From Magnetococcales bacterium (GTDB lineage: Bacteria; Pseudomonadota; Magnetococcia; Magnetococcales; Magnetaquicoccaceae): a stretch of 64,000 nt of DNA. The translations under genes and the position numbers were made by a program. Below, one piece after another: positions 1-8,493 of the stretch. Below the pieces are notes generated by a model. The model was given only the letters and a program-made list of their open reading frames with translations, made no database searches and had not been told where the DNA came from. The stretch is taken from assembly GCA_011089965.1 (NCBI GenBank), contig JAANAU010000007.1, positions 1 to 64,000 of the forward strand, written 5' to 3'. How positions within the stretch are numbered: the first letter of the stretch is position 1; each line of letters starts with the position of its first letter.

Positions 1-141
1 AAAGATGCTCGTCTGAGGCATCAAATCAAAGAATCGTGAATTTGTAGTGCCACTCGCCAAAAAATAGCCTCGCAAGCTATTGATATCTAAATTGATTTTT
101 TATAGCATGTTAAACCTGGGGTAACAGGTGCGATTTAACAG

Positions 142-462
142 TTGATACGTAATGCCCAGTTCAAGGGGTTGGACACCATTTTTCCCTGTTATCCCGATTA
201 CGGCAGCACCTGGTGGCGTAATGGCGGGGAGTTCAAGCAAGGTGGGGGGGAAAGTCTGATGCTCCGCGCTCACAAGGAGCCGCTTTATCGGGCACAGTAT
301 GGTTTGGGGTGTCTGACCCGCGCTCCGATCCTGCGCACCGGTCATCTGGTCGGCGGTCGCATCGGGATTTTGTTGATTGAGGATCTGCTGTATACGCTGC
401 GCCATACGGATCGAACCGCACCTTTGCTGACCGTTCTGGAGCAGCATCTGGAACGGAAGTGA
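142..462 (+). pseudogene. Unidentified C-terminal coding remnant
   Basis: I do not recognise this 106-residue reading frame. It opens on a TTG directly after an in-frame stop at 136-138, with no convincing ribosome site, so the 5' part of a gene may have been lost. The later two thirds have codon use like the neighbouring genes (G/C-rich third positions), and the stretch LVGGRIGILLIEDLLY looks like real protein. A frame on the opposite strand (100-447) has poorer codon character. Positions 1-141 are AT-rich and show nothing else. The frame ends next to the 3' end of the convergent DUF4276 gene. It could also be a chance frame. Confidence 0.3.
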
Positions 463-1149
463 TCATTTTGGTATTGAAGGGTGGTTGATCTGAGCCTCCG
501 TGCAGCTCCATGGACGATTTATTGGCAAATGCAGAATTTTCTTCAGGGTGTTGATCAGACGGCATGCCCATGGGGATGCTTGAGCCACCCGTACCGGATC
601 CAAACGTTCCAGAATTTGGAAAGAGTGGGATCCTTTATCGTAAGTTTTTTTCGTTGTATGTTTGGAGGCTTGCGACAAACCGTCCAGGATGTCTTTTTTC
701 AGAGCCTGTTCTATAGGTTGGGTATCGGGCAGGGAGGATTCTTGAAATCCTTGCCCATAGTAATCGGAAATTTTCTTTTTGTCCGACAAAAACCAACTCT
801 CCATACATTGCACCATCAAATGTGCATGCGAATCATTGCAATTAGGTGGTTTCTTCCACCCGTCTCTCTGGTGCAAATGGGTCCATGGACCGATATTGGC
901 AGCCACTTCCGATTCGCTGTCCACAATCAGCAGGGGAATTGCCGGTGTTCCAGACGTGTCACGCACGGCATTGCTGAACAACTGGTAGACTTGGCCTCTG
1001 GAACCGCAACGTACAATCGTAAACCTTGCATCCGGAATGCCTGCGCAGATCAGGAATTTTCGGAAAGCTTCCCGCATCCGGATGGGCAGATCTTTGGCCT
1101 TTTGGTTGCGTTCCCCTCCCCCTTCGATAAAAAGTCTGGCGTTTACCAT
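463..1149 (-). CDS. DUF4276 family protein, TOPRIM-like
   Basis: This 228-residue protein matches DUF4276, a family predicted to have a TOPRIM/OLD-like nuclease fold. The N-terminus has an acidic motif (LFIEGGGE) and the middle has a hydrophobic strand ending in acidic residues (LLIVDSESE), both typical of the metal site of such folds. I chose the ATG at 1149 because GGAGGAA lies at the right distance upstream; a longer frame to 1209 runs inside the upstream gene. The start overlaps the stop of the ATPase gene by a few bases, so the two are probably translationally coupled. DUF4276 proteins are commonly encoded beside AAA ATPases, and such pairs have been linked to phage-defence neighbourhoods. 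A DNA or RNA nuclease role here is inferred. Confidence 0.75.
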   Translation of the reverse strand: MVNARLFIEGGGERNQKAKDLPIRMREAFRKFLICAGIPDARFTIVRCGSRGQVYQLFSNAVRDTSGTPAIPLLIVDSESEVAANIGPWTHLHQRDGWKKPPNCNDSHAHLMVQCMESWFLSDKKKISDYYGQGFQESSLPDTQPIEQALKKDILDGLSQASKHTTKKTYDKGSHSFQILERLDPVRVAQASPWACRLINTLKKILHLPINRPWSCTEAQINHPSIPK

Positions 1150-2447
1150 CGGGTTCCTCCAAATGCCCCATTCAGCCACGCTCCACCCAGGCGGTACTCT
1201 TCGATCCAACCTTTGAGATCATCCTGACCAAGCCGCCGCATCCGGGTATGACCATTAACTTTATCGCACACCACGACATATTCCGGCGTTTCTGTCAAGG
1301 CATCGGCGATGATATCGGAATGGGTGGTAACAATCAGTTGGGTTCGGTTGGAAGCTTCGAGCAGCAAACGCGCCACCATGGGCAGGATGTCCGGATGCAA
1401 TCCCATCTCCGGTTCCTCCAGGCAGATCAGAGGAGGCGGTTTAGGATGAGACAATACAGCCAGAAGACACAAGAAGCGCATAGTCCCATCCGACAGGCGG
1501 CTGGCCGGAATCAAAGCAAAACGTGCAGGTTCATCCGCCAGCTTTTCTTCCAGATAAAGTTGAATGGATCCCATTTCAACGCGCGGGTAGATCCGTGTAT
1601 AGCGGCTGTTGAATTCCGTAAGCTGTTGCAAGATCCGCTCCCGGGTAACGGGATCCATTTCCAAAGAGTTCAACACCAATACCAGATTGCTGGCATCTTC
1701 ATTGAGATGATCCCCCGGCAGATCCGATGGGTGCGGCAATCTGGGAGGCGCATTGCGTCCCACATGCCACTCCCGATAGAGTTTGATCCCTTCATAATGT
1801 TTGATGATATCGAAAAGCTCTGGATATTGATCCGGATCTCTGCGTTGAGATAAAATGGATTGATCAAAAGATATATGTTCTCTTCTTAAGCTGCGACCCT
1901 TATTTTTGATATTCAGGATCGGGCTGCCATTCCGGAAACGATAGTAAAAACGGACATCCGTATAATCGGTGCTTTCAGGGCGCGCATTCTCAACCGCTTC
2001 ATCCATCAATTCAAGCTTTTGTCCAGACAGGCCAAAAGACAGTTTGTGTCGCAATGGAATCCTGTTTCTTCTATTGGGAAGGTTGATCTGTACATCCAGG
2101 GCAGCAGGAGGCCTCTTTTCGGTTGCCAGGGTATGGCCTTTCCATAGCCATTCCGCAATACCCCCGGATGCCTTGCCTTTGAACGGTGTCAAAAGATCTT
2201 TTGGTGCGGCTTGTAAAATACTGATGGCATCAATCAGGTTGGATTTGCCGGATCCGTTTGGCCCGATGAAGACGTTCAAAGGACGCAGTTCAAATTCCGG
2301 AGTCTCTGGTCCGAATGATAAAATATTTTGTATACGCAACGATTGAATGAAGGCGTTGGTGTTGTCACACACGTGCGCATTCCTTTTGATTTGGATTGTT
2401 AATCCTGAACTCACGCCACCCAACAATTGCCCATACCCAACAAACAC
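1143..2447 (-). CDS. AAA family (ABC/SMC-like) ATPase, DUF4276 partner
   Basis: This is a 434-residue ATPase of the RecF/OLD-like AAA_21 type. The start of the domain reads RIQNILSFG, followed by a Walker A motif (GPNGSGKSN, around residue 62). Near the C-terminus come a serine-rich signature region (LSDGTMRFLCLL), Walker B (LICLEEPEMGLHP) and a switch histidine (TTHSD). The gene and the overlapping DUF4276 gene form a two-gene unit behind a good promoter at 2466-2495. The start is uncertain. The GTG at 2447 leaves a leader of only about 12 bases, and the conserved domain starts about 33 residues in, so a GTG at 2372 is an alternative. Its likely role is as the sensor or motor of a defence pair, by analogy with other ATPase plus TOPRIM pairs. 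Confidence 0.75.
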   Translation of the reverse strand: MFVGYGQLLGGVSSGLTIQIKRNAHVCDNTNAFIQSLRIQNILSFGPETPEFELRPLNVFIGPNGSGKSNLIDAISILQAAPKDLLTPFKGKASGGIAEWLWKGHTLATEKRPPAALDVQINLPNRRNRIPLRHKLSFGLSGQKLELMDEAVENARPESTDYTDVRFYYRFRNGSPILNIKNKGRSLRREHISFDQSILSQRRDPDQYPELFDIIKHYEGIKLYREWHVGRNAPPRLPHPSDLPGDHLNEDASNLVLVLNSLEMDPVTRERILQQLTEFNSRYTRIYPRVEMGSIQLYLEEKLADEPARFALIPASRLSDGTMRFLCLLAVLSHPKPPPLICLEEPEMGLHPDILPMVARLLLEASNRTQLIVTTHSDIIADALTETPEYVVVCDKVNGHTRMRRLGQDDLKGWIEEYRLGGAWLNGAFGGTRW

Positions 2448-2465
2448 TCACCCAAATTTCATCAC

Positions 2466-2495
2466 ATTAGAACATGAATAAATCATACATGTCAA
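2466..2495 (-). promoter_or_regulatory. Sigma70-type promoter of the ATPase/DUF4276 pair
   Basis: On the minus strand there is a perfect -35 box TTGACA (2490-2495), an 18-base spacer and TCTAAT (2466-2471), which is five of six against TATAAT. It lies in an AT-rich stretch just upstream of the ATPase gene. The flanking sequence also has ATG AAA TTT GGG TGA running directly into the GTG start, a tiny four-codon frame that may be incidental. Confidence 0.6.
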
Positions 2496-2602
2496 GCCCT
2501 ATATGCATTCCATATACATCATTTATTGTCGCCATGAACCACAAATAATAACATGCAAGACAAAAAAAGATGCCACAAGCAGCACGAAAATCAAAACAAC
2601 TC

Positions 2603-4228
2603 TTACCCCCGACCCGACCGACGGATCAACCAGATCACAGGCAGCAATCCGGTCAACACCAGGGTGACTGCCGGCAAGGCGGCCCGTTCCCACTCCCCTT
2701 CGGAGGTCATCTCATGAATGCGCACGGCCAGGGTATCCCAGCCAAAAGGACGCAGCAGCAGAGTGGCAGGCATCTCCTTCATCACCTCGACCATGACCAG
2801 CACAATCGCGGTCACCAGACCGGAACGCAAAATCGGCACCTCGATCCGCCACACCACATCCATGGTACTGGAACCCAAACTGCGTGCCGCCTCCAGCAGT
2901 GATGGCCGAATGGTCTCCAGGCCACTCTCCACCGGTCCATTGGCCACGGCCAGAAACCGCACCAGATAGGCCAACAACAAAGCAAACACCCCGCCGCCAA
3001 ACCAGTTGGCCCCGTTCACACCAGATCCTCCGAACCACAACACCTCCATCCCCCGGCCCAACCAGACCAAAGTCAACATCACCCCAACCGCCAACACCGA
3101 TCCCGGCAAGGCATAACCCAATGTGGACAGATGGATTGCCAACATGGTGCCCCGATCCCCGGCCCGCCGCCGCCGCGCCATGCCCAACAGAAAAGCCAAC
3201 ACAGTCGCCAACAAAGCGGCTGCCCCACCCAACACCACGGTATGCCAGACCAATCCCCAAAACCGTCCATCCAGATCCACAGCCACCCGATGCCAGGCCC
3301 ACATCAACAACTGACCCATCGGCAGCCCAAAGGCCAACAAAAACACCAGCCCCGCAGCTCCGCTGGCCATCCACGCTGCACTGCCACGCAAGGGAATGCG
3401 CTCCTTGCGTCCATGGGTATCACTGGAAAAATAACGTGCCCTCCCGCGCATGCGGCGCTCTACAGCCAAGGCCACAGCCACAAACAACAACAGCACGGTG
3501 GCCAACTGGGTGGCAGCCGACAGATTGAACAACCCGAACCAGGCTTTGTAGATGGCCGTGGTAAACGTATTGAAACCAAAAACCGAAACCGCCCCGAAAT
3601 CGGCCAAAGCCTCCATGGCAGCCAAGGCGCATCCGGCAGCAATGGCGGGTCTGGCCATGGGCAGAGCAGCATGAAAAAAAGCCCCCCACGGCGAACGTCC
3701 CAGCATGCGGGATGCCTCCAGCATGCGTTGACCCTGGCCCAGAAATGCGCTTCGGGCCAACATGTACACATAGGGATAAAGACTCAGAGAGAACAAGAAG
3801 ACCACCATTCCCGGAGAACGGGCATCCGGGAACCAGTAGCCATTGGCTCCGAAACGGGCCGCCAGCCAGTGCTGCAACGGACCGCCGTAATCCAGAAAAC
3901 CCAGCATGGTAAAGGCCAGCACATAGGCAGGCATGGCCAACGGCAACAACAAGGCCCAATCAAAAAAACGCTGTCCGGGAAACGAGTAGATCGCCGTCAG
4001 CCAGGCCAACCCCACGCCCAACAACAACACCCAGAAGGTCACCCCCACCAGCAGGATCACCGTGTTGACCAACAGCTCGACCATCAGGGTATCGACCAGA
4101 TGGTGCCACACCCCCCAGGCCGGGGTGATCCAGGCCGACAGGATCACCCCGAGAGGAACCACCACCAGGAGGGCGATGCACCAGGCTCCCACCCCCCAAC
4201 GCCAACCCGGTGCCAGAACAGGAATCAT
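2603..4228 (-). CDS. fbpB: Ferric iron ABC transporter permease FbpB
   Basis: This is the inner-membrane permease of a ferric iron importer. It is 541 residues, the usual length for the fused FbpB/AfuB type with two homologous halves and about twelve membrane segments. Each half carries an EAA-type coupling loop: EASRMLGRSPWGAFFHAALP in the first and EAARSLGSSTMDVVWRIEVP in the second. These contact the ATPase FbpC. The ATG at 4228 overlaps the stop of fbpA (ATGA), so it is the last gene of the fbpC-fbpA-fbpB operon. About 155 bases without a gene follow before the ATPase/DUF4276 unit; a weak stem followed by T7 near 2570 might end the transcript. Confidence 0.92.
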   Translation of the reverse strand: MIPVLAPGWRWGVGAWCIALLVVVPLGVILSAWITPAWGVWHHLVDTLMVELLVNTVILLVGVTFWVLLLGVGLAWLTAIYSFPGQRFFDWALLLPLAMPAYVLAFTMLGFLDYGGPLQHWLAARFGANGYWFPDARSPGMVVFLFSLSLYPYVYMLARSAFLGQGQRMLEASRMLGRSPWGAFFHAALPMARPAIAAGCALAAMEALADFGAVSVFGFNTFTTAIYKAWFGLFNLSAATQLATVLLLFVAVALAVERRMRGRARYFSSDTHGRKERIPLRGSAAWMASGAAGLVFLLAFGLPMGQLLMWAWHRVAVDLDGRFWGLVWHTVVLGGAAALLATVLAFLLGMARRRRAGDRGTMLAIHLSTLGYALPGSVLAVGVMLTLVWLGRGMEVLWFGGSGVNGANWFGGGVFALLLAYLVRFLAVANGPVESGLETIRPSLLEAARSLGSSTMDVVWRIEVPILRSGLVTAIVLVMVEVMKEMPATLLLRPFGWDTLAVRIHEMTSEGEWERAALPAVTLVLTGLLPVIWLIRRSGRG

Positions 4229-5232
4229 TTATAACCCGCTCGATCCATCAAACGCACGGCATCGGCCTGATATTGACCGGCCAGAGAGACGTTCAGCCCT
4301 TCACTTTTGAAACTCCCCCACTCGGCCACCGAGGCATGCGGTTTGACCTGGGGATTGGCCGGATACTCCATGTTCAGCTCGGCAAAGATCCCCTGGGCTT
4401 CCGGAGAAGAGAGCCACTCCAACAGTTTGATGGCTGCGGCACGATGTTTGGCATGTCGGGTCACCCCTCCCCCAGAAACATTGATATGGGTGCCATTGGT
4501 CTGTTGATTGGCCCAGAACAAAGCTATCGGTGCCGATGGTTTCTCCTTTTTCAAGGTTCCGTAATAATAGGTATTGACGACCCCCACATCACATTTTCCG
4601 GCAATGATCGCCTCCATCAGCTTGGTGTCATTGGAAAAAACCGGAACCGCCAGATTGCCCACCCAGCCGCGCACGATCTTTTCCGTGCTCGCCTCTCCCA
4701 GGCGGGCGATCAACATGGCCACAAGAGATTGGTTGTAAATCTTTTCCGAGCTGCGCAGACAGAGCCGACCTTTCCATTTGGCCTCAGCCAAATCCTCATA
4801 GGAGGTGAGTTCCGCCGGTTTGACCCGTTCCGTGCTGTACACCATGGTACGGGCACGTACCGACAGTCCAAACCATTGATTCTTGGGATCACGCAACTGC
4901 TCCGGAATATTGGCGGTCAGCACCGGGGACTCCAGCGGAGCCAGCACCCCCTGTTCCCCGGCATGCCAGAGATTGCCGGCATCCACGGTGATCAGCAGAT
5001 CCGCAGGTGTCCCTGCCCCTTCGGCCTGCAAGCGAGCCAGCAATGGTCCTTCGTTATCGGTCAGATAACGGGTTTCCACCCCGGTCTTGGCGCGATAGGC
5101 ATCCAGCAACGGTTTCAGGAGATGCTCCTTGCGGGCCGAATAGATCACCACCTCTTCGGCGGCACTCCCTGCGGATGGCGCCAGCCACACGCAACCCATG
5201 AGCGCCAATCCCACAGCAAACCATCTACTCAT
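4225..5232 (-). CDS. fbpA: Periplasmic ferric iron-binding protein FbpA
   Basis: This is the solute-binding protein that captures Fe3+ in the periplasm and delivers it to FbpB. It has 335 residues. The N-terminus (MSRWFAVGLALMGCVWLAPS) is a signal peptide with probable cleavage near residue 24, followed by EVVIYSARKE, the usual first strand of the family. The consecutive tyrosines in VNTYYYG (residues 222-224) correspond to the iron-coordinating tyrosines of FbpA/FutA proteins. The gene follows fbpC after a gap of about 15 bases and overlaps fbpB by four bases. A Cys within the signal peptide is probably not a lipobox because it lies inside the hydrophobic core. Confidence 0.92.
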   Translation of the reverse strand: MSRWFAVGLALMGCVWLAPSAGSAAEEVVIYSARKEHLLKPLLDAYRAKTGVETRYLTDNEGPLLARLQAEGAGTPADLLITVDAGNLWHAGEQGVLAPLESPVLTANIPEQLRDPKNQWFGLSVRARTMVYSTERVKPAELTSYEDLAEAKWKGRLCLRSSEKIYNQSLVAMLIARLGEASTEKIVRGWVGNLAVPVFSNDTKLMEAIIAGKCDVGVVNTYYYGTLKKEKPSAPIALFWANQQTNGTHINVSGGGVTRHAKHRAAAIKLLEWLSSPEAQGIFAELNMEYPANPQVKPHASVAEWGSFKSEGLNVSLAGQYQADAVRLMDRAGYK

Positions 5233-5247
5233 CTGACAACTCCTTAT

Positions 5248-6360
5248 TTAATCCAAAGTGGACGGACGACATTCATAGACCAATCCGGGATTGGGATTGG
5301 CAAACAGCACCAAATGATCCGGGGCCACCCGGATGGCCACCCGGTCTCCCACCGCGTGATCCACATGGGAGGGAAACAGGGATTGCAACTGACATCCGGA
5401 ATCCAGCTCCAGGGTATAAAGCGTGGAGGCTCCCTGAAAGGCGCGTCGCACCACCCGGGTGACAATCGGCGATCCCTCCTCCTCTTGCACATCATCCGGA
5501 CGGATCAAAACCCGGACCGCATCCCCAACCCGGGCCGTATAGCCACCCGGTCTGCCCTGGAGCACTCCGGCAGCCGTGCGCACCCGATCCACACCTTCGC
5601 AGGTTCCGGACAGAAACGTCCCCTGCCCGATGAATCCGGCCACAAACAGGTCTGCCGGCTGATGGTAGAGTTCATACGGCGTACCCCATTGCCGCAAGGT
5701 TCCCTCATGCACCACCCCCACCCGATCCCCCCAGGCAAAGGCTTCGCGCTGGTCATGGGTGACCAGAATACCGGTCATACCCTGGCTGATCAGGATCTGC
5801 CGCACCTCCAGACCCAACCGCTCACGCAGATCCACATCCAGGTTGGAAAACGGTTCATCCAACAGAATCAGCTCCGGACGCGGGGCCAGTGCCCGGGCCA
5901 GGGCCACCCGTTGCTGCTGTCCTCCAGAGAGTTCATGGGGATGACGCCGTGCCATGGACTCCAGACCCACCAGTTCCAACATCTCCCGGGTCGTGGTACG
6001 AATCAACTCTTTGGCTGCCCCTTTCAGACCATAGGCCACGTTCTGTTCCACGTTCAGATGCGGAAACAGCGCATAATCCTGAAACACCATCCCCACCCGC
6101 CGCTTCTCCGGCGGCAAGGAAAACCCGGATTTGGAGAGTGTCACGCCTCCCAGCGTGATCTGACCCGACACAACCGGATGAAACCCGGCAATGGCCCGCA
6201 ACACCGTGGTCTTGCCGCAACCGCTGGATCCCAGCAATCCCACCATCTCCCCTTTGGCCACGCGCATCGACAACCCACGCACCACAGGACGGGTCGGATC
6301 ATAACCGCATGTGACAGCCTCCAGCTCCAGCAGGAGATCCGCGCAAACAGAATCATTCAT
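5248..6360 (-). CDS. fbpC: Ferric iron ABC transporter ATP-binding protein FbpC
   Basis: This ATPase powers the iron importer. Counted from the longer GTG start at 6366, it shows Walker A GSSGCGKT (46-53), Q-loop Q96, signature LSGGQ (146-150), Walker B LILLDE (167-171) and the switch histidine in LVTHD. The C-terminal 120 residues form the regulatory TOBE-like region usual in FbpC. I prefer the ATG at 6360 because AAAGAG lies seven bases upstream; the GTG at 6366 would sit almost on that site. It is the first gene of the operon, downstream of a promoter overlapped by a Fur-like box. Confidence 0.92.
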   Translation of the reverse strand: MNDSVCADLLLELEAVTCGYDPTRPVVRGLSMRVAKGEMVGLLGSSGCGKTTVLRAIAGFHPVVSGQITLGGVTLSKSGFSLPPEKRRVGMVFQDYALFPHLNVEQNVAYGLKGAAKELIRTTTREMLELVGLESMARRHPHELSGGQQQRVALARALAPRPELILLDEPFSNLDVDLRERLGLEVRQILISQGMTGILVTHDQREAFAWGDRVGVVHEGTLRQWGTPYELYHQPADLFVAGFIGQGTFLSGTCEGVDRVRTAAGVLQGRPGGYTARVGDAVRVLIRPDDVQEEEGSPIVTRVVRRAFQGASTLYTLELDSGCQLQSLFPSHVDHAVGDRVAIRVAPDHLVLFANPNPGLVYECRPSTLD

Positions 6361-6397
6361 CAGCACACTCTTTGCCTGTTCCAGGTTCCGGTCGAAT

Positions 6398-6430
6398 TCA
6401 AATGATACACATTCTCAAACAAACAATCAA
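6398..6430 (-). promoter_or_regulatory. fbpCAB promoter overlapped by a Fur-like box
   Basis: The minus strand has TTGATT (6425-6430), a 17-base spacer and TATCAT (6402-6407). A 19-base block at 6398-6416 (GAGAATGTGTATCATTTGA) matches 12 of 19 positions of the classical Fur operator and covers the -10 box. Repression by Fur or a relative when iron is plentiful is expected for an iron importer, but the regulator itself is not in this window. Confidence 0.5.
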
Positions 6431-6443
6431 CCCTTTTCACGCA

Positions 6444-7037
6444 TCAAAACCACCAGAGCGGATAGCGGCGTGTCGGGGCCAGATTGTTGACCACCAGGGC
6501 CACCAGCAGCATCAGGGTGGCACCGGCCAGAACCGGCACCAGGGCATAGAAAAAGCCCAGCGCCTGGATCTGTTTGGAGCCGATCACGGCAATCAGGGCT
6601 GTGGCTCCCCCAGGGGGATGGAGAGAGCGGGTCAGGTGCATGCCGGCAATGGCCAAAGAGACGGCCAAGGGAGCTGCCAGCCATGCCTGTTGCGGAAGCA
6701 GTTGCGCCATGGCCACACCGGTCAGCGCCGATACGAAGTGGCCCAGCAACAGATTGCGCGGCTGGGCCAACGGGCTGGAGGGTGCCCCATAAATCAGCAC
6801 TGCCGAGGCCCCGAAACTGCCGATCATCAACAACTGATCCGACTCCTGCAACAGCAGCCGTTCCATTCCGGCCACCAGCAGAATGCCCAGACAGGCTCCC
6901 AGCCAGGACCAGAAGATCTCCAGACCGGCAACGCGGGGAGGAGCGGTCTGCACGCCACGCATCTTGAACAAAAACGCATCGCAAACAATACGGCACAACC
7001 CGGATCCACTCAGCATGCGGCGCGCAGATTCCAGCAT
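6444..7037 (-). CDS. HPP family integral membrane protein
   Basis: This 197-residue protein has about four membrane segments and the family signature SLHPPGGATAL near the middle. HPP proteins occur in bacteria and plastids, and some have been linked to nitrite transport, but the role here is open. The ATG at 7037 is supported by CAGGAG upstream. An intergenic repeat lies between this gene and the upstream glycosyltransferase, and no operon partner is evident. The first 30 residues are polar and probably cytoplasmic. Confidence 0.8.
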   Translation of the reverse strand: MLESARRMLSGSGLCRIVCDAFLFKMRGVQTAPPRVAGLEIFWSWLGACLGILLVAGMERLLLQESDQLLMIGSFGASAVLIYGAPSSPLAQPRNLLLGHFVSALTGVAMAQLLPQQAWLAAPLAVSLAIAGMHLTRSLHPPGGATALIAVIGSKQIQALGFFYALVPVLAGATLMLLVALVVNNLAPTRRYPLWWF

Positions 7038-7122
7038 GTTTTGTCTCCTGCATGTTTGGATTGGAAAAAACAGGATAAGATTTCAAACCGCACCCATCAT
7101 GGGATGCGTCGTTCATGTCAAA

Positions 7123-7280
7123 GGGGTCCAGGGGCCATTGACCCCTGGTGGGATCCAAGGGCAACGCCCTTGGTGGGGTTTGGGGCAACGCCCCAACAAA
7201 ACCAATTCCACATTCCAAAATGGTTTTGATTCATGTTTAAAGTCCTGGGGGATGAATCCCCCAGACCCCCTCTTTTTTTC
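7123..7280 (+). repeat. Multi-hairpin intergenic element, copy A (full)
   Basis: This is a full copy of a dispersed element. In order it holds stem 1 CCAGGGGCC-ATT-GACCCCTGG, stem 2 CCAAGGGC-AAC-GCCCTTGG, stem 3 TTGGGGC-AAC-GCCCCAA, a weaker stem CCAAAA-TGG-TTTTG, a short AT-rich spacer, and a last stem CTGGGGG-ATGAAT-CCCCCAG followed by ACCCCCTC and T7. It lies between two minus-strand genes. Its last three bases fall in the stop codon of the glycosyltransferase gene (7279-7281). Confidence 0.9.
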
Positions 7281-8484
7281 AATGATTTAAACCAGTCACC
7301 CGTTGGAACAGCCGGATCTGACCCTGGGTGGTGGCCTCCCAGGAGAACCGTTCGGCATAACGCCGGGTTGCCACACGATCAGCTGGTATTGACAACAAAT
7401 CCTGCACAGTCATGGCAATTGCTTCGGGGGTGCGTTCCGTGATCAACCCACCCGCTTCGGGGGTCGTGACCACCTCAGGCGCACCCCACACATGGGTGGC
7501 AGCCACGCGCAGACCACACGCCATGGCCTCCAGCAACACATTCGCCCACCCTTCGCGACTTGAAGCCAGGACCAGCAGATCTGCTGCCGAGTAGTAGCGT
7601 GGCAAACTCTCCTGGGCCACCTGACCCACGAACGTCACCCGTTCCGCCACTCCCAGATCCCAAGTCAACTGACGCAACGACTCTTCCATCGGTCCGGCAC
7701 CGATGATCGCCAACCCCACATCCGGCAGCAAAGGCAAGGCACGTACAATCCGGTCATGTCCTTTGCGTTCGATCAGATGGCCGACCGACAGCAAGGTGGG
7801 ACGTTGCCATCCCAGACGTTGCCGTTCCGCTTCCCGATCCAGCGGTACAAACCGTTCCAGGTCCACCCCATTGCGCAATACCGTGATGCGGGTTTCGTCG
7901 ATGCCCATGTCCAGCAACACCCGTTGCAGCGCCGCACTGACCGTGATCAGCCCTGCCGCCCGTTTGGCCACATACCGGATCATGATACGGGGTATCTGAT
8001 GGGCAGGTATTTGGTTCAAGTCGCTGCCACGTGCCGTGATCACCACCGGTTTGTGCAGGTATTGTCCCAGCAGCCAGGCAGCCACGCCATCCGGATAAAA
8101 ATAGTGCGCATCGATCAGATCAAAATCAAACCCTTCCTGCATCCAGTTCCGTATGGTATTCAGCGCCCCCAGTGCCAGCAGCAAGGGTGCCGAACTCATA
8201 CCGATTTTGGGAATCAACACATAGCGGGGATGACGCACCTCAATACCATGATAGAATTCATGCTCCGGGGCCTGGTGTCCAATATGCGCATAGGGATTCA
8301 ACCGTGGATGGCGCACAGGAAACCAGGGCACCGGTGCCACCACTCGGGCCTCCACAGCTCCGGAAGCCACCAGATGTCGCAAACGTTCACCGACAAAGAT
8401 CCCGTGTATCGGATTGGCAGCATGGGGAAACAGGGTGGAAAAGGTCAGAATACGCACGAAACCAAAACCTTGGCTGGCAGACAT
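7279..8484 (-). CDS. Glycosyltransferase family 4
   Basis: This is a predicted GT-B sugar transferase of 401 residues, likely acting at the cytoplasmic face in capsule, exopolysaccharide or lipopolysaccharide synthesis. The N-terminal half has the acceptor-domain pattern (TLFPHAANPIHGIFVGERLR). The C-terminal half has the GT4 donor-site pattern VGHLIERKGHDRIVRALPLL and the loop SSREGWANVLLEAMACG, whose glutamate binds the nucleotide sugar. I chose the ATG at 8484, but no good ribosome site precedes it. The frame extends 13 codons upstream into a repeat element, giving an alternative start at 8523 (MNPPDPLFF). No other surface-sugar genes adjoin it, so the product is unknown. Confidence 0.85.
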   Translation of the reverse strand: MSASQGFGFVRILTFSTLFPHAANPIHGIFVGERLRHLVASGAVEARVVAPVPWFPVRHPRLNPYAHIGHQAPEHEFYHGIEVRHPRYVLIPKIGMSSAPLLLALGALNTIRNWMQEGFDFDLIDAHYFYPDGVAAWLLGQYLHKPVVITARGSDLNQIPAHQIPRIMIRYVAKRAAGLITVSAALQRVLLDMGIDETRITVLRNGVDLERFVPLDREAERQRLGWQRPTLLSVGHLIERKGHDRIVRALPLLPDVGLAIIGAGPMEESLRQLTWDLGVAERVTFVGQVAQESLPRYYSAADLLVLASSREGWANVLLEAMACGLRVAATHVWGAPEVVTTPEAGGLITERTPEAIAMTVQDLLSIPADRVATRRYAERFSWEATTQGQIRLFQRVTGLNH

Positions 8485-8493
8485 TCCATTATT

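Noticed and set aside
4210-6405. A 731-residue open frame on the plus strand across the iron importer
   Set aside because: It is the antisense shadow of fbpA and fbpC. The minus-strand genes have clear domains, while this frame is rich in His, Gln, Arg and Pro without family features.
7242-7280. Simple rho-independent terminator as an explanation for the end stem with T run
   Set aside because: The same module occurs in orientations where it would not end the adjacent gene, and eight bases lie between stem and T run. A terminator role in some copies is possible but does not explain the family.
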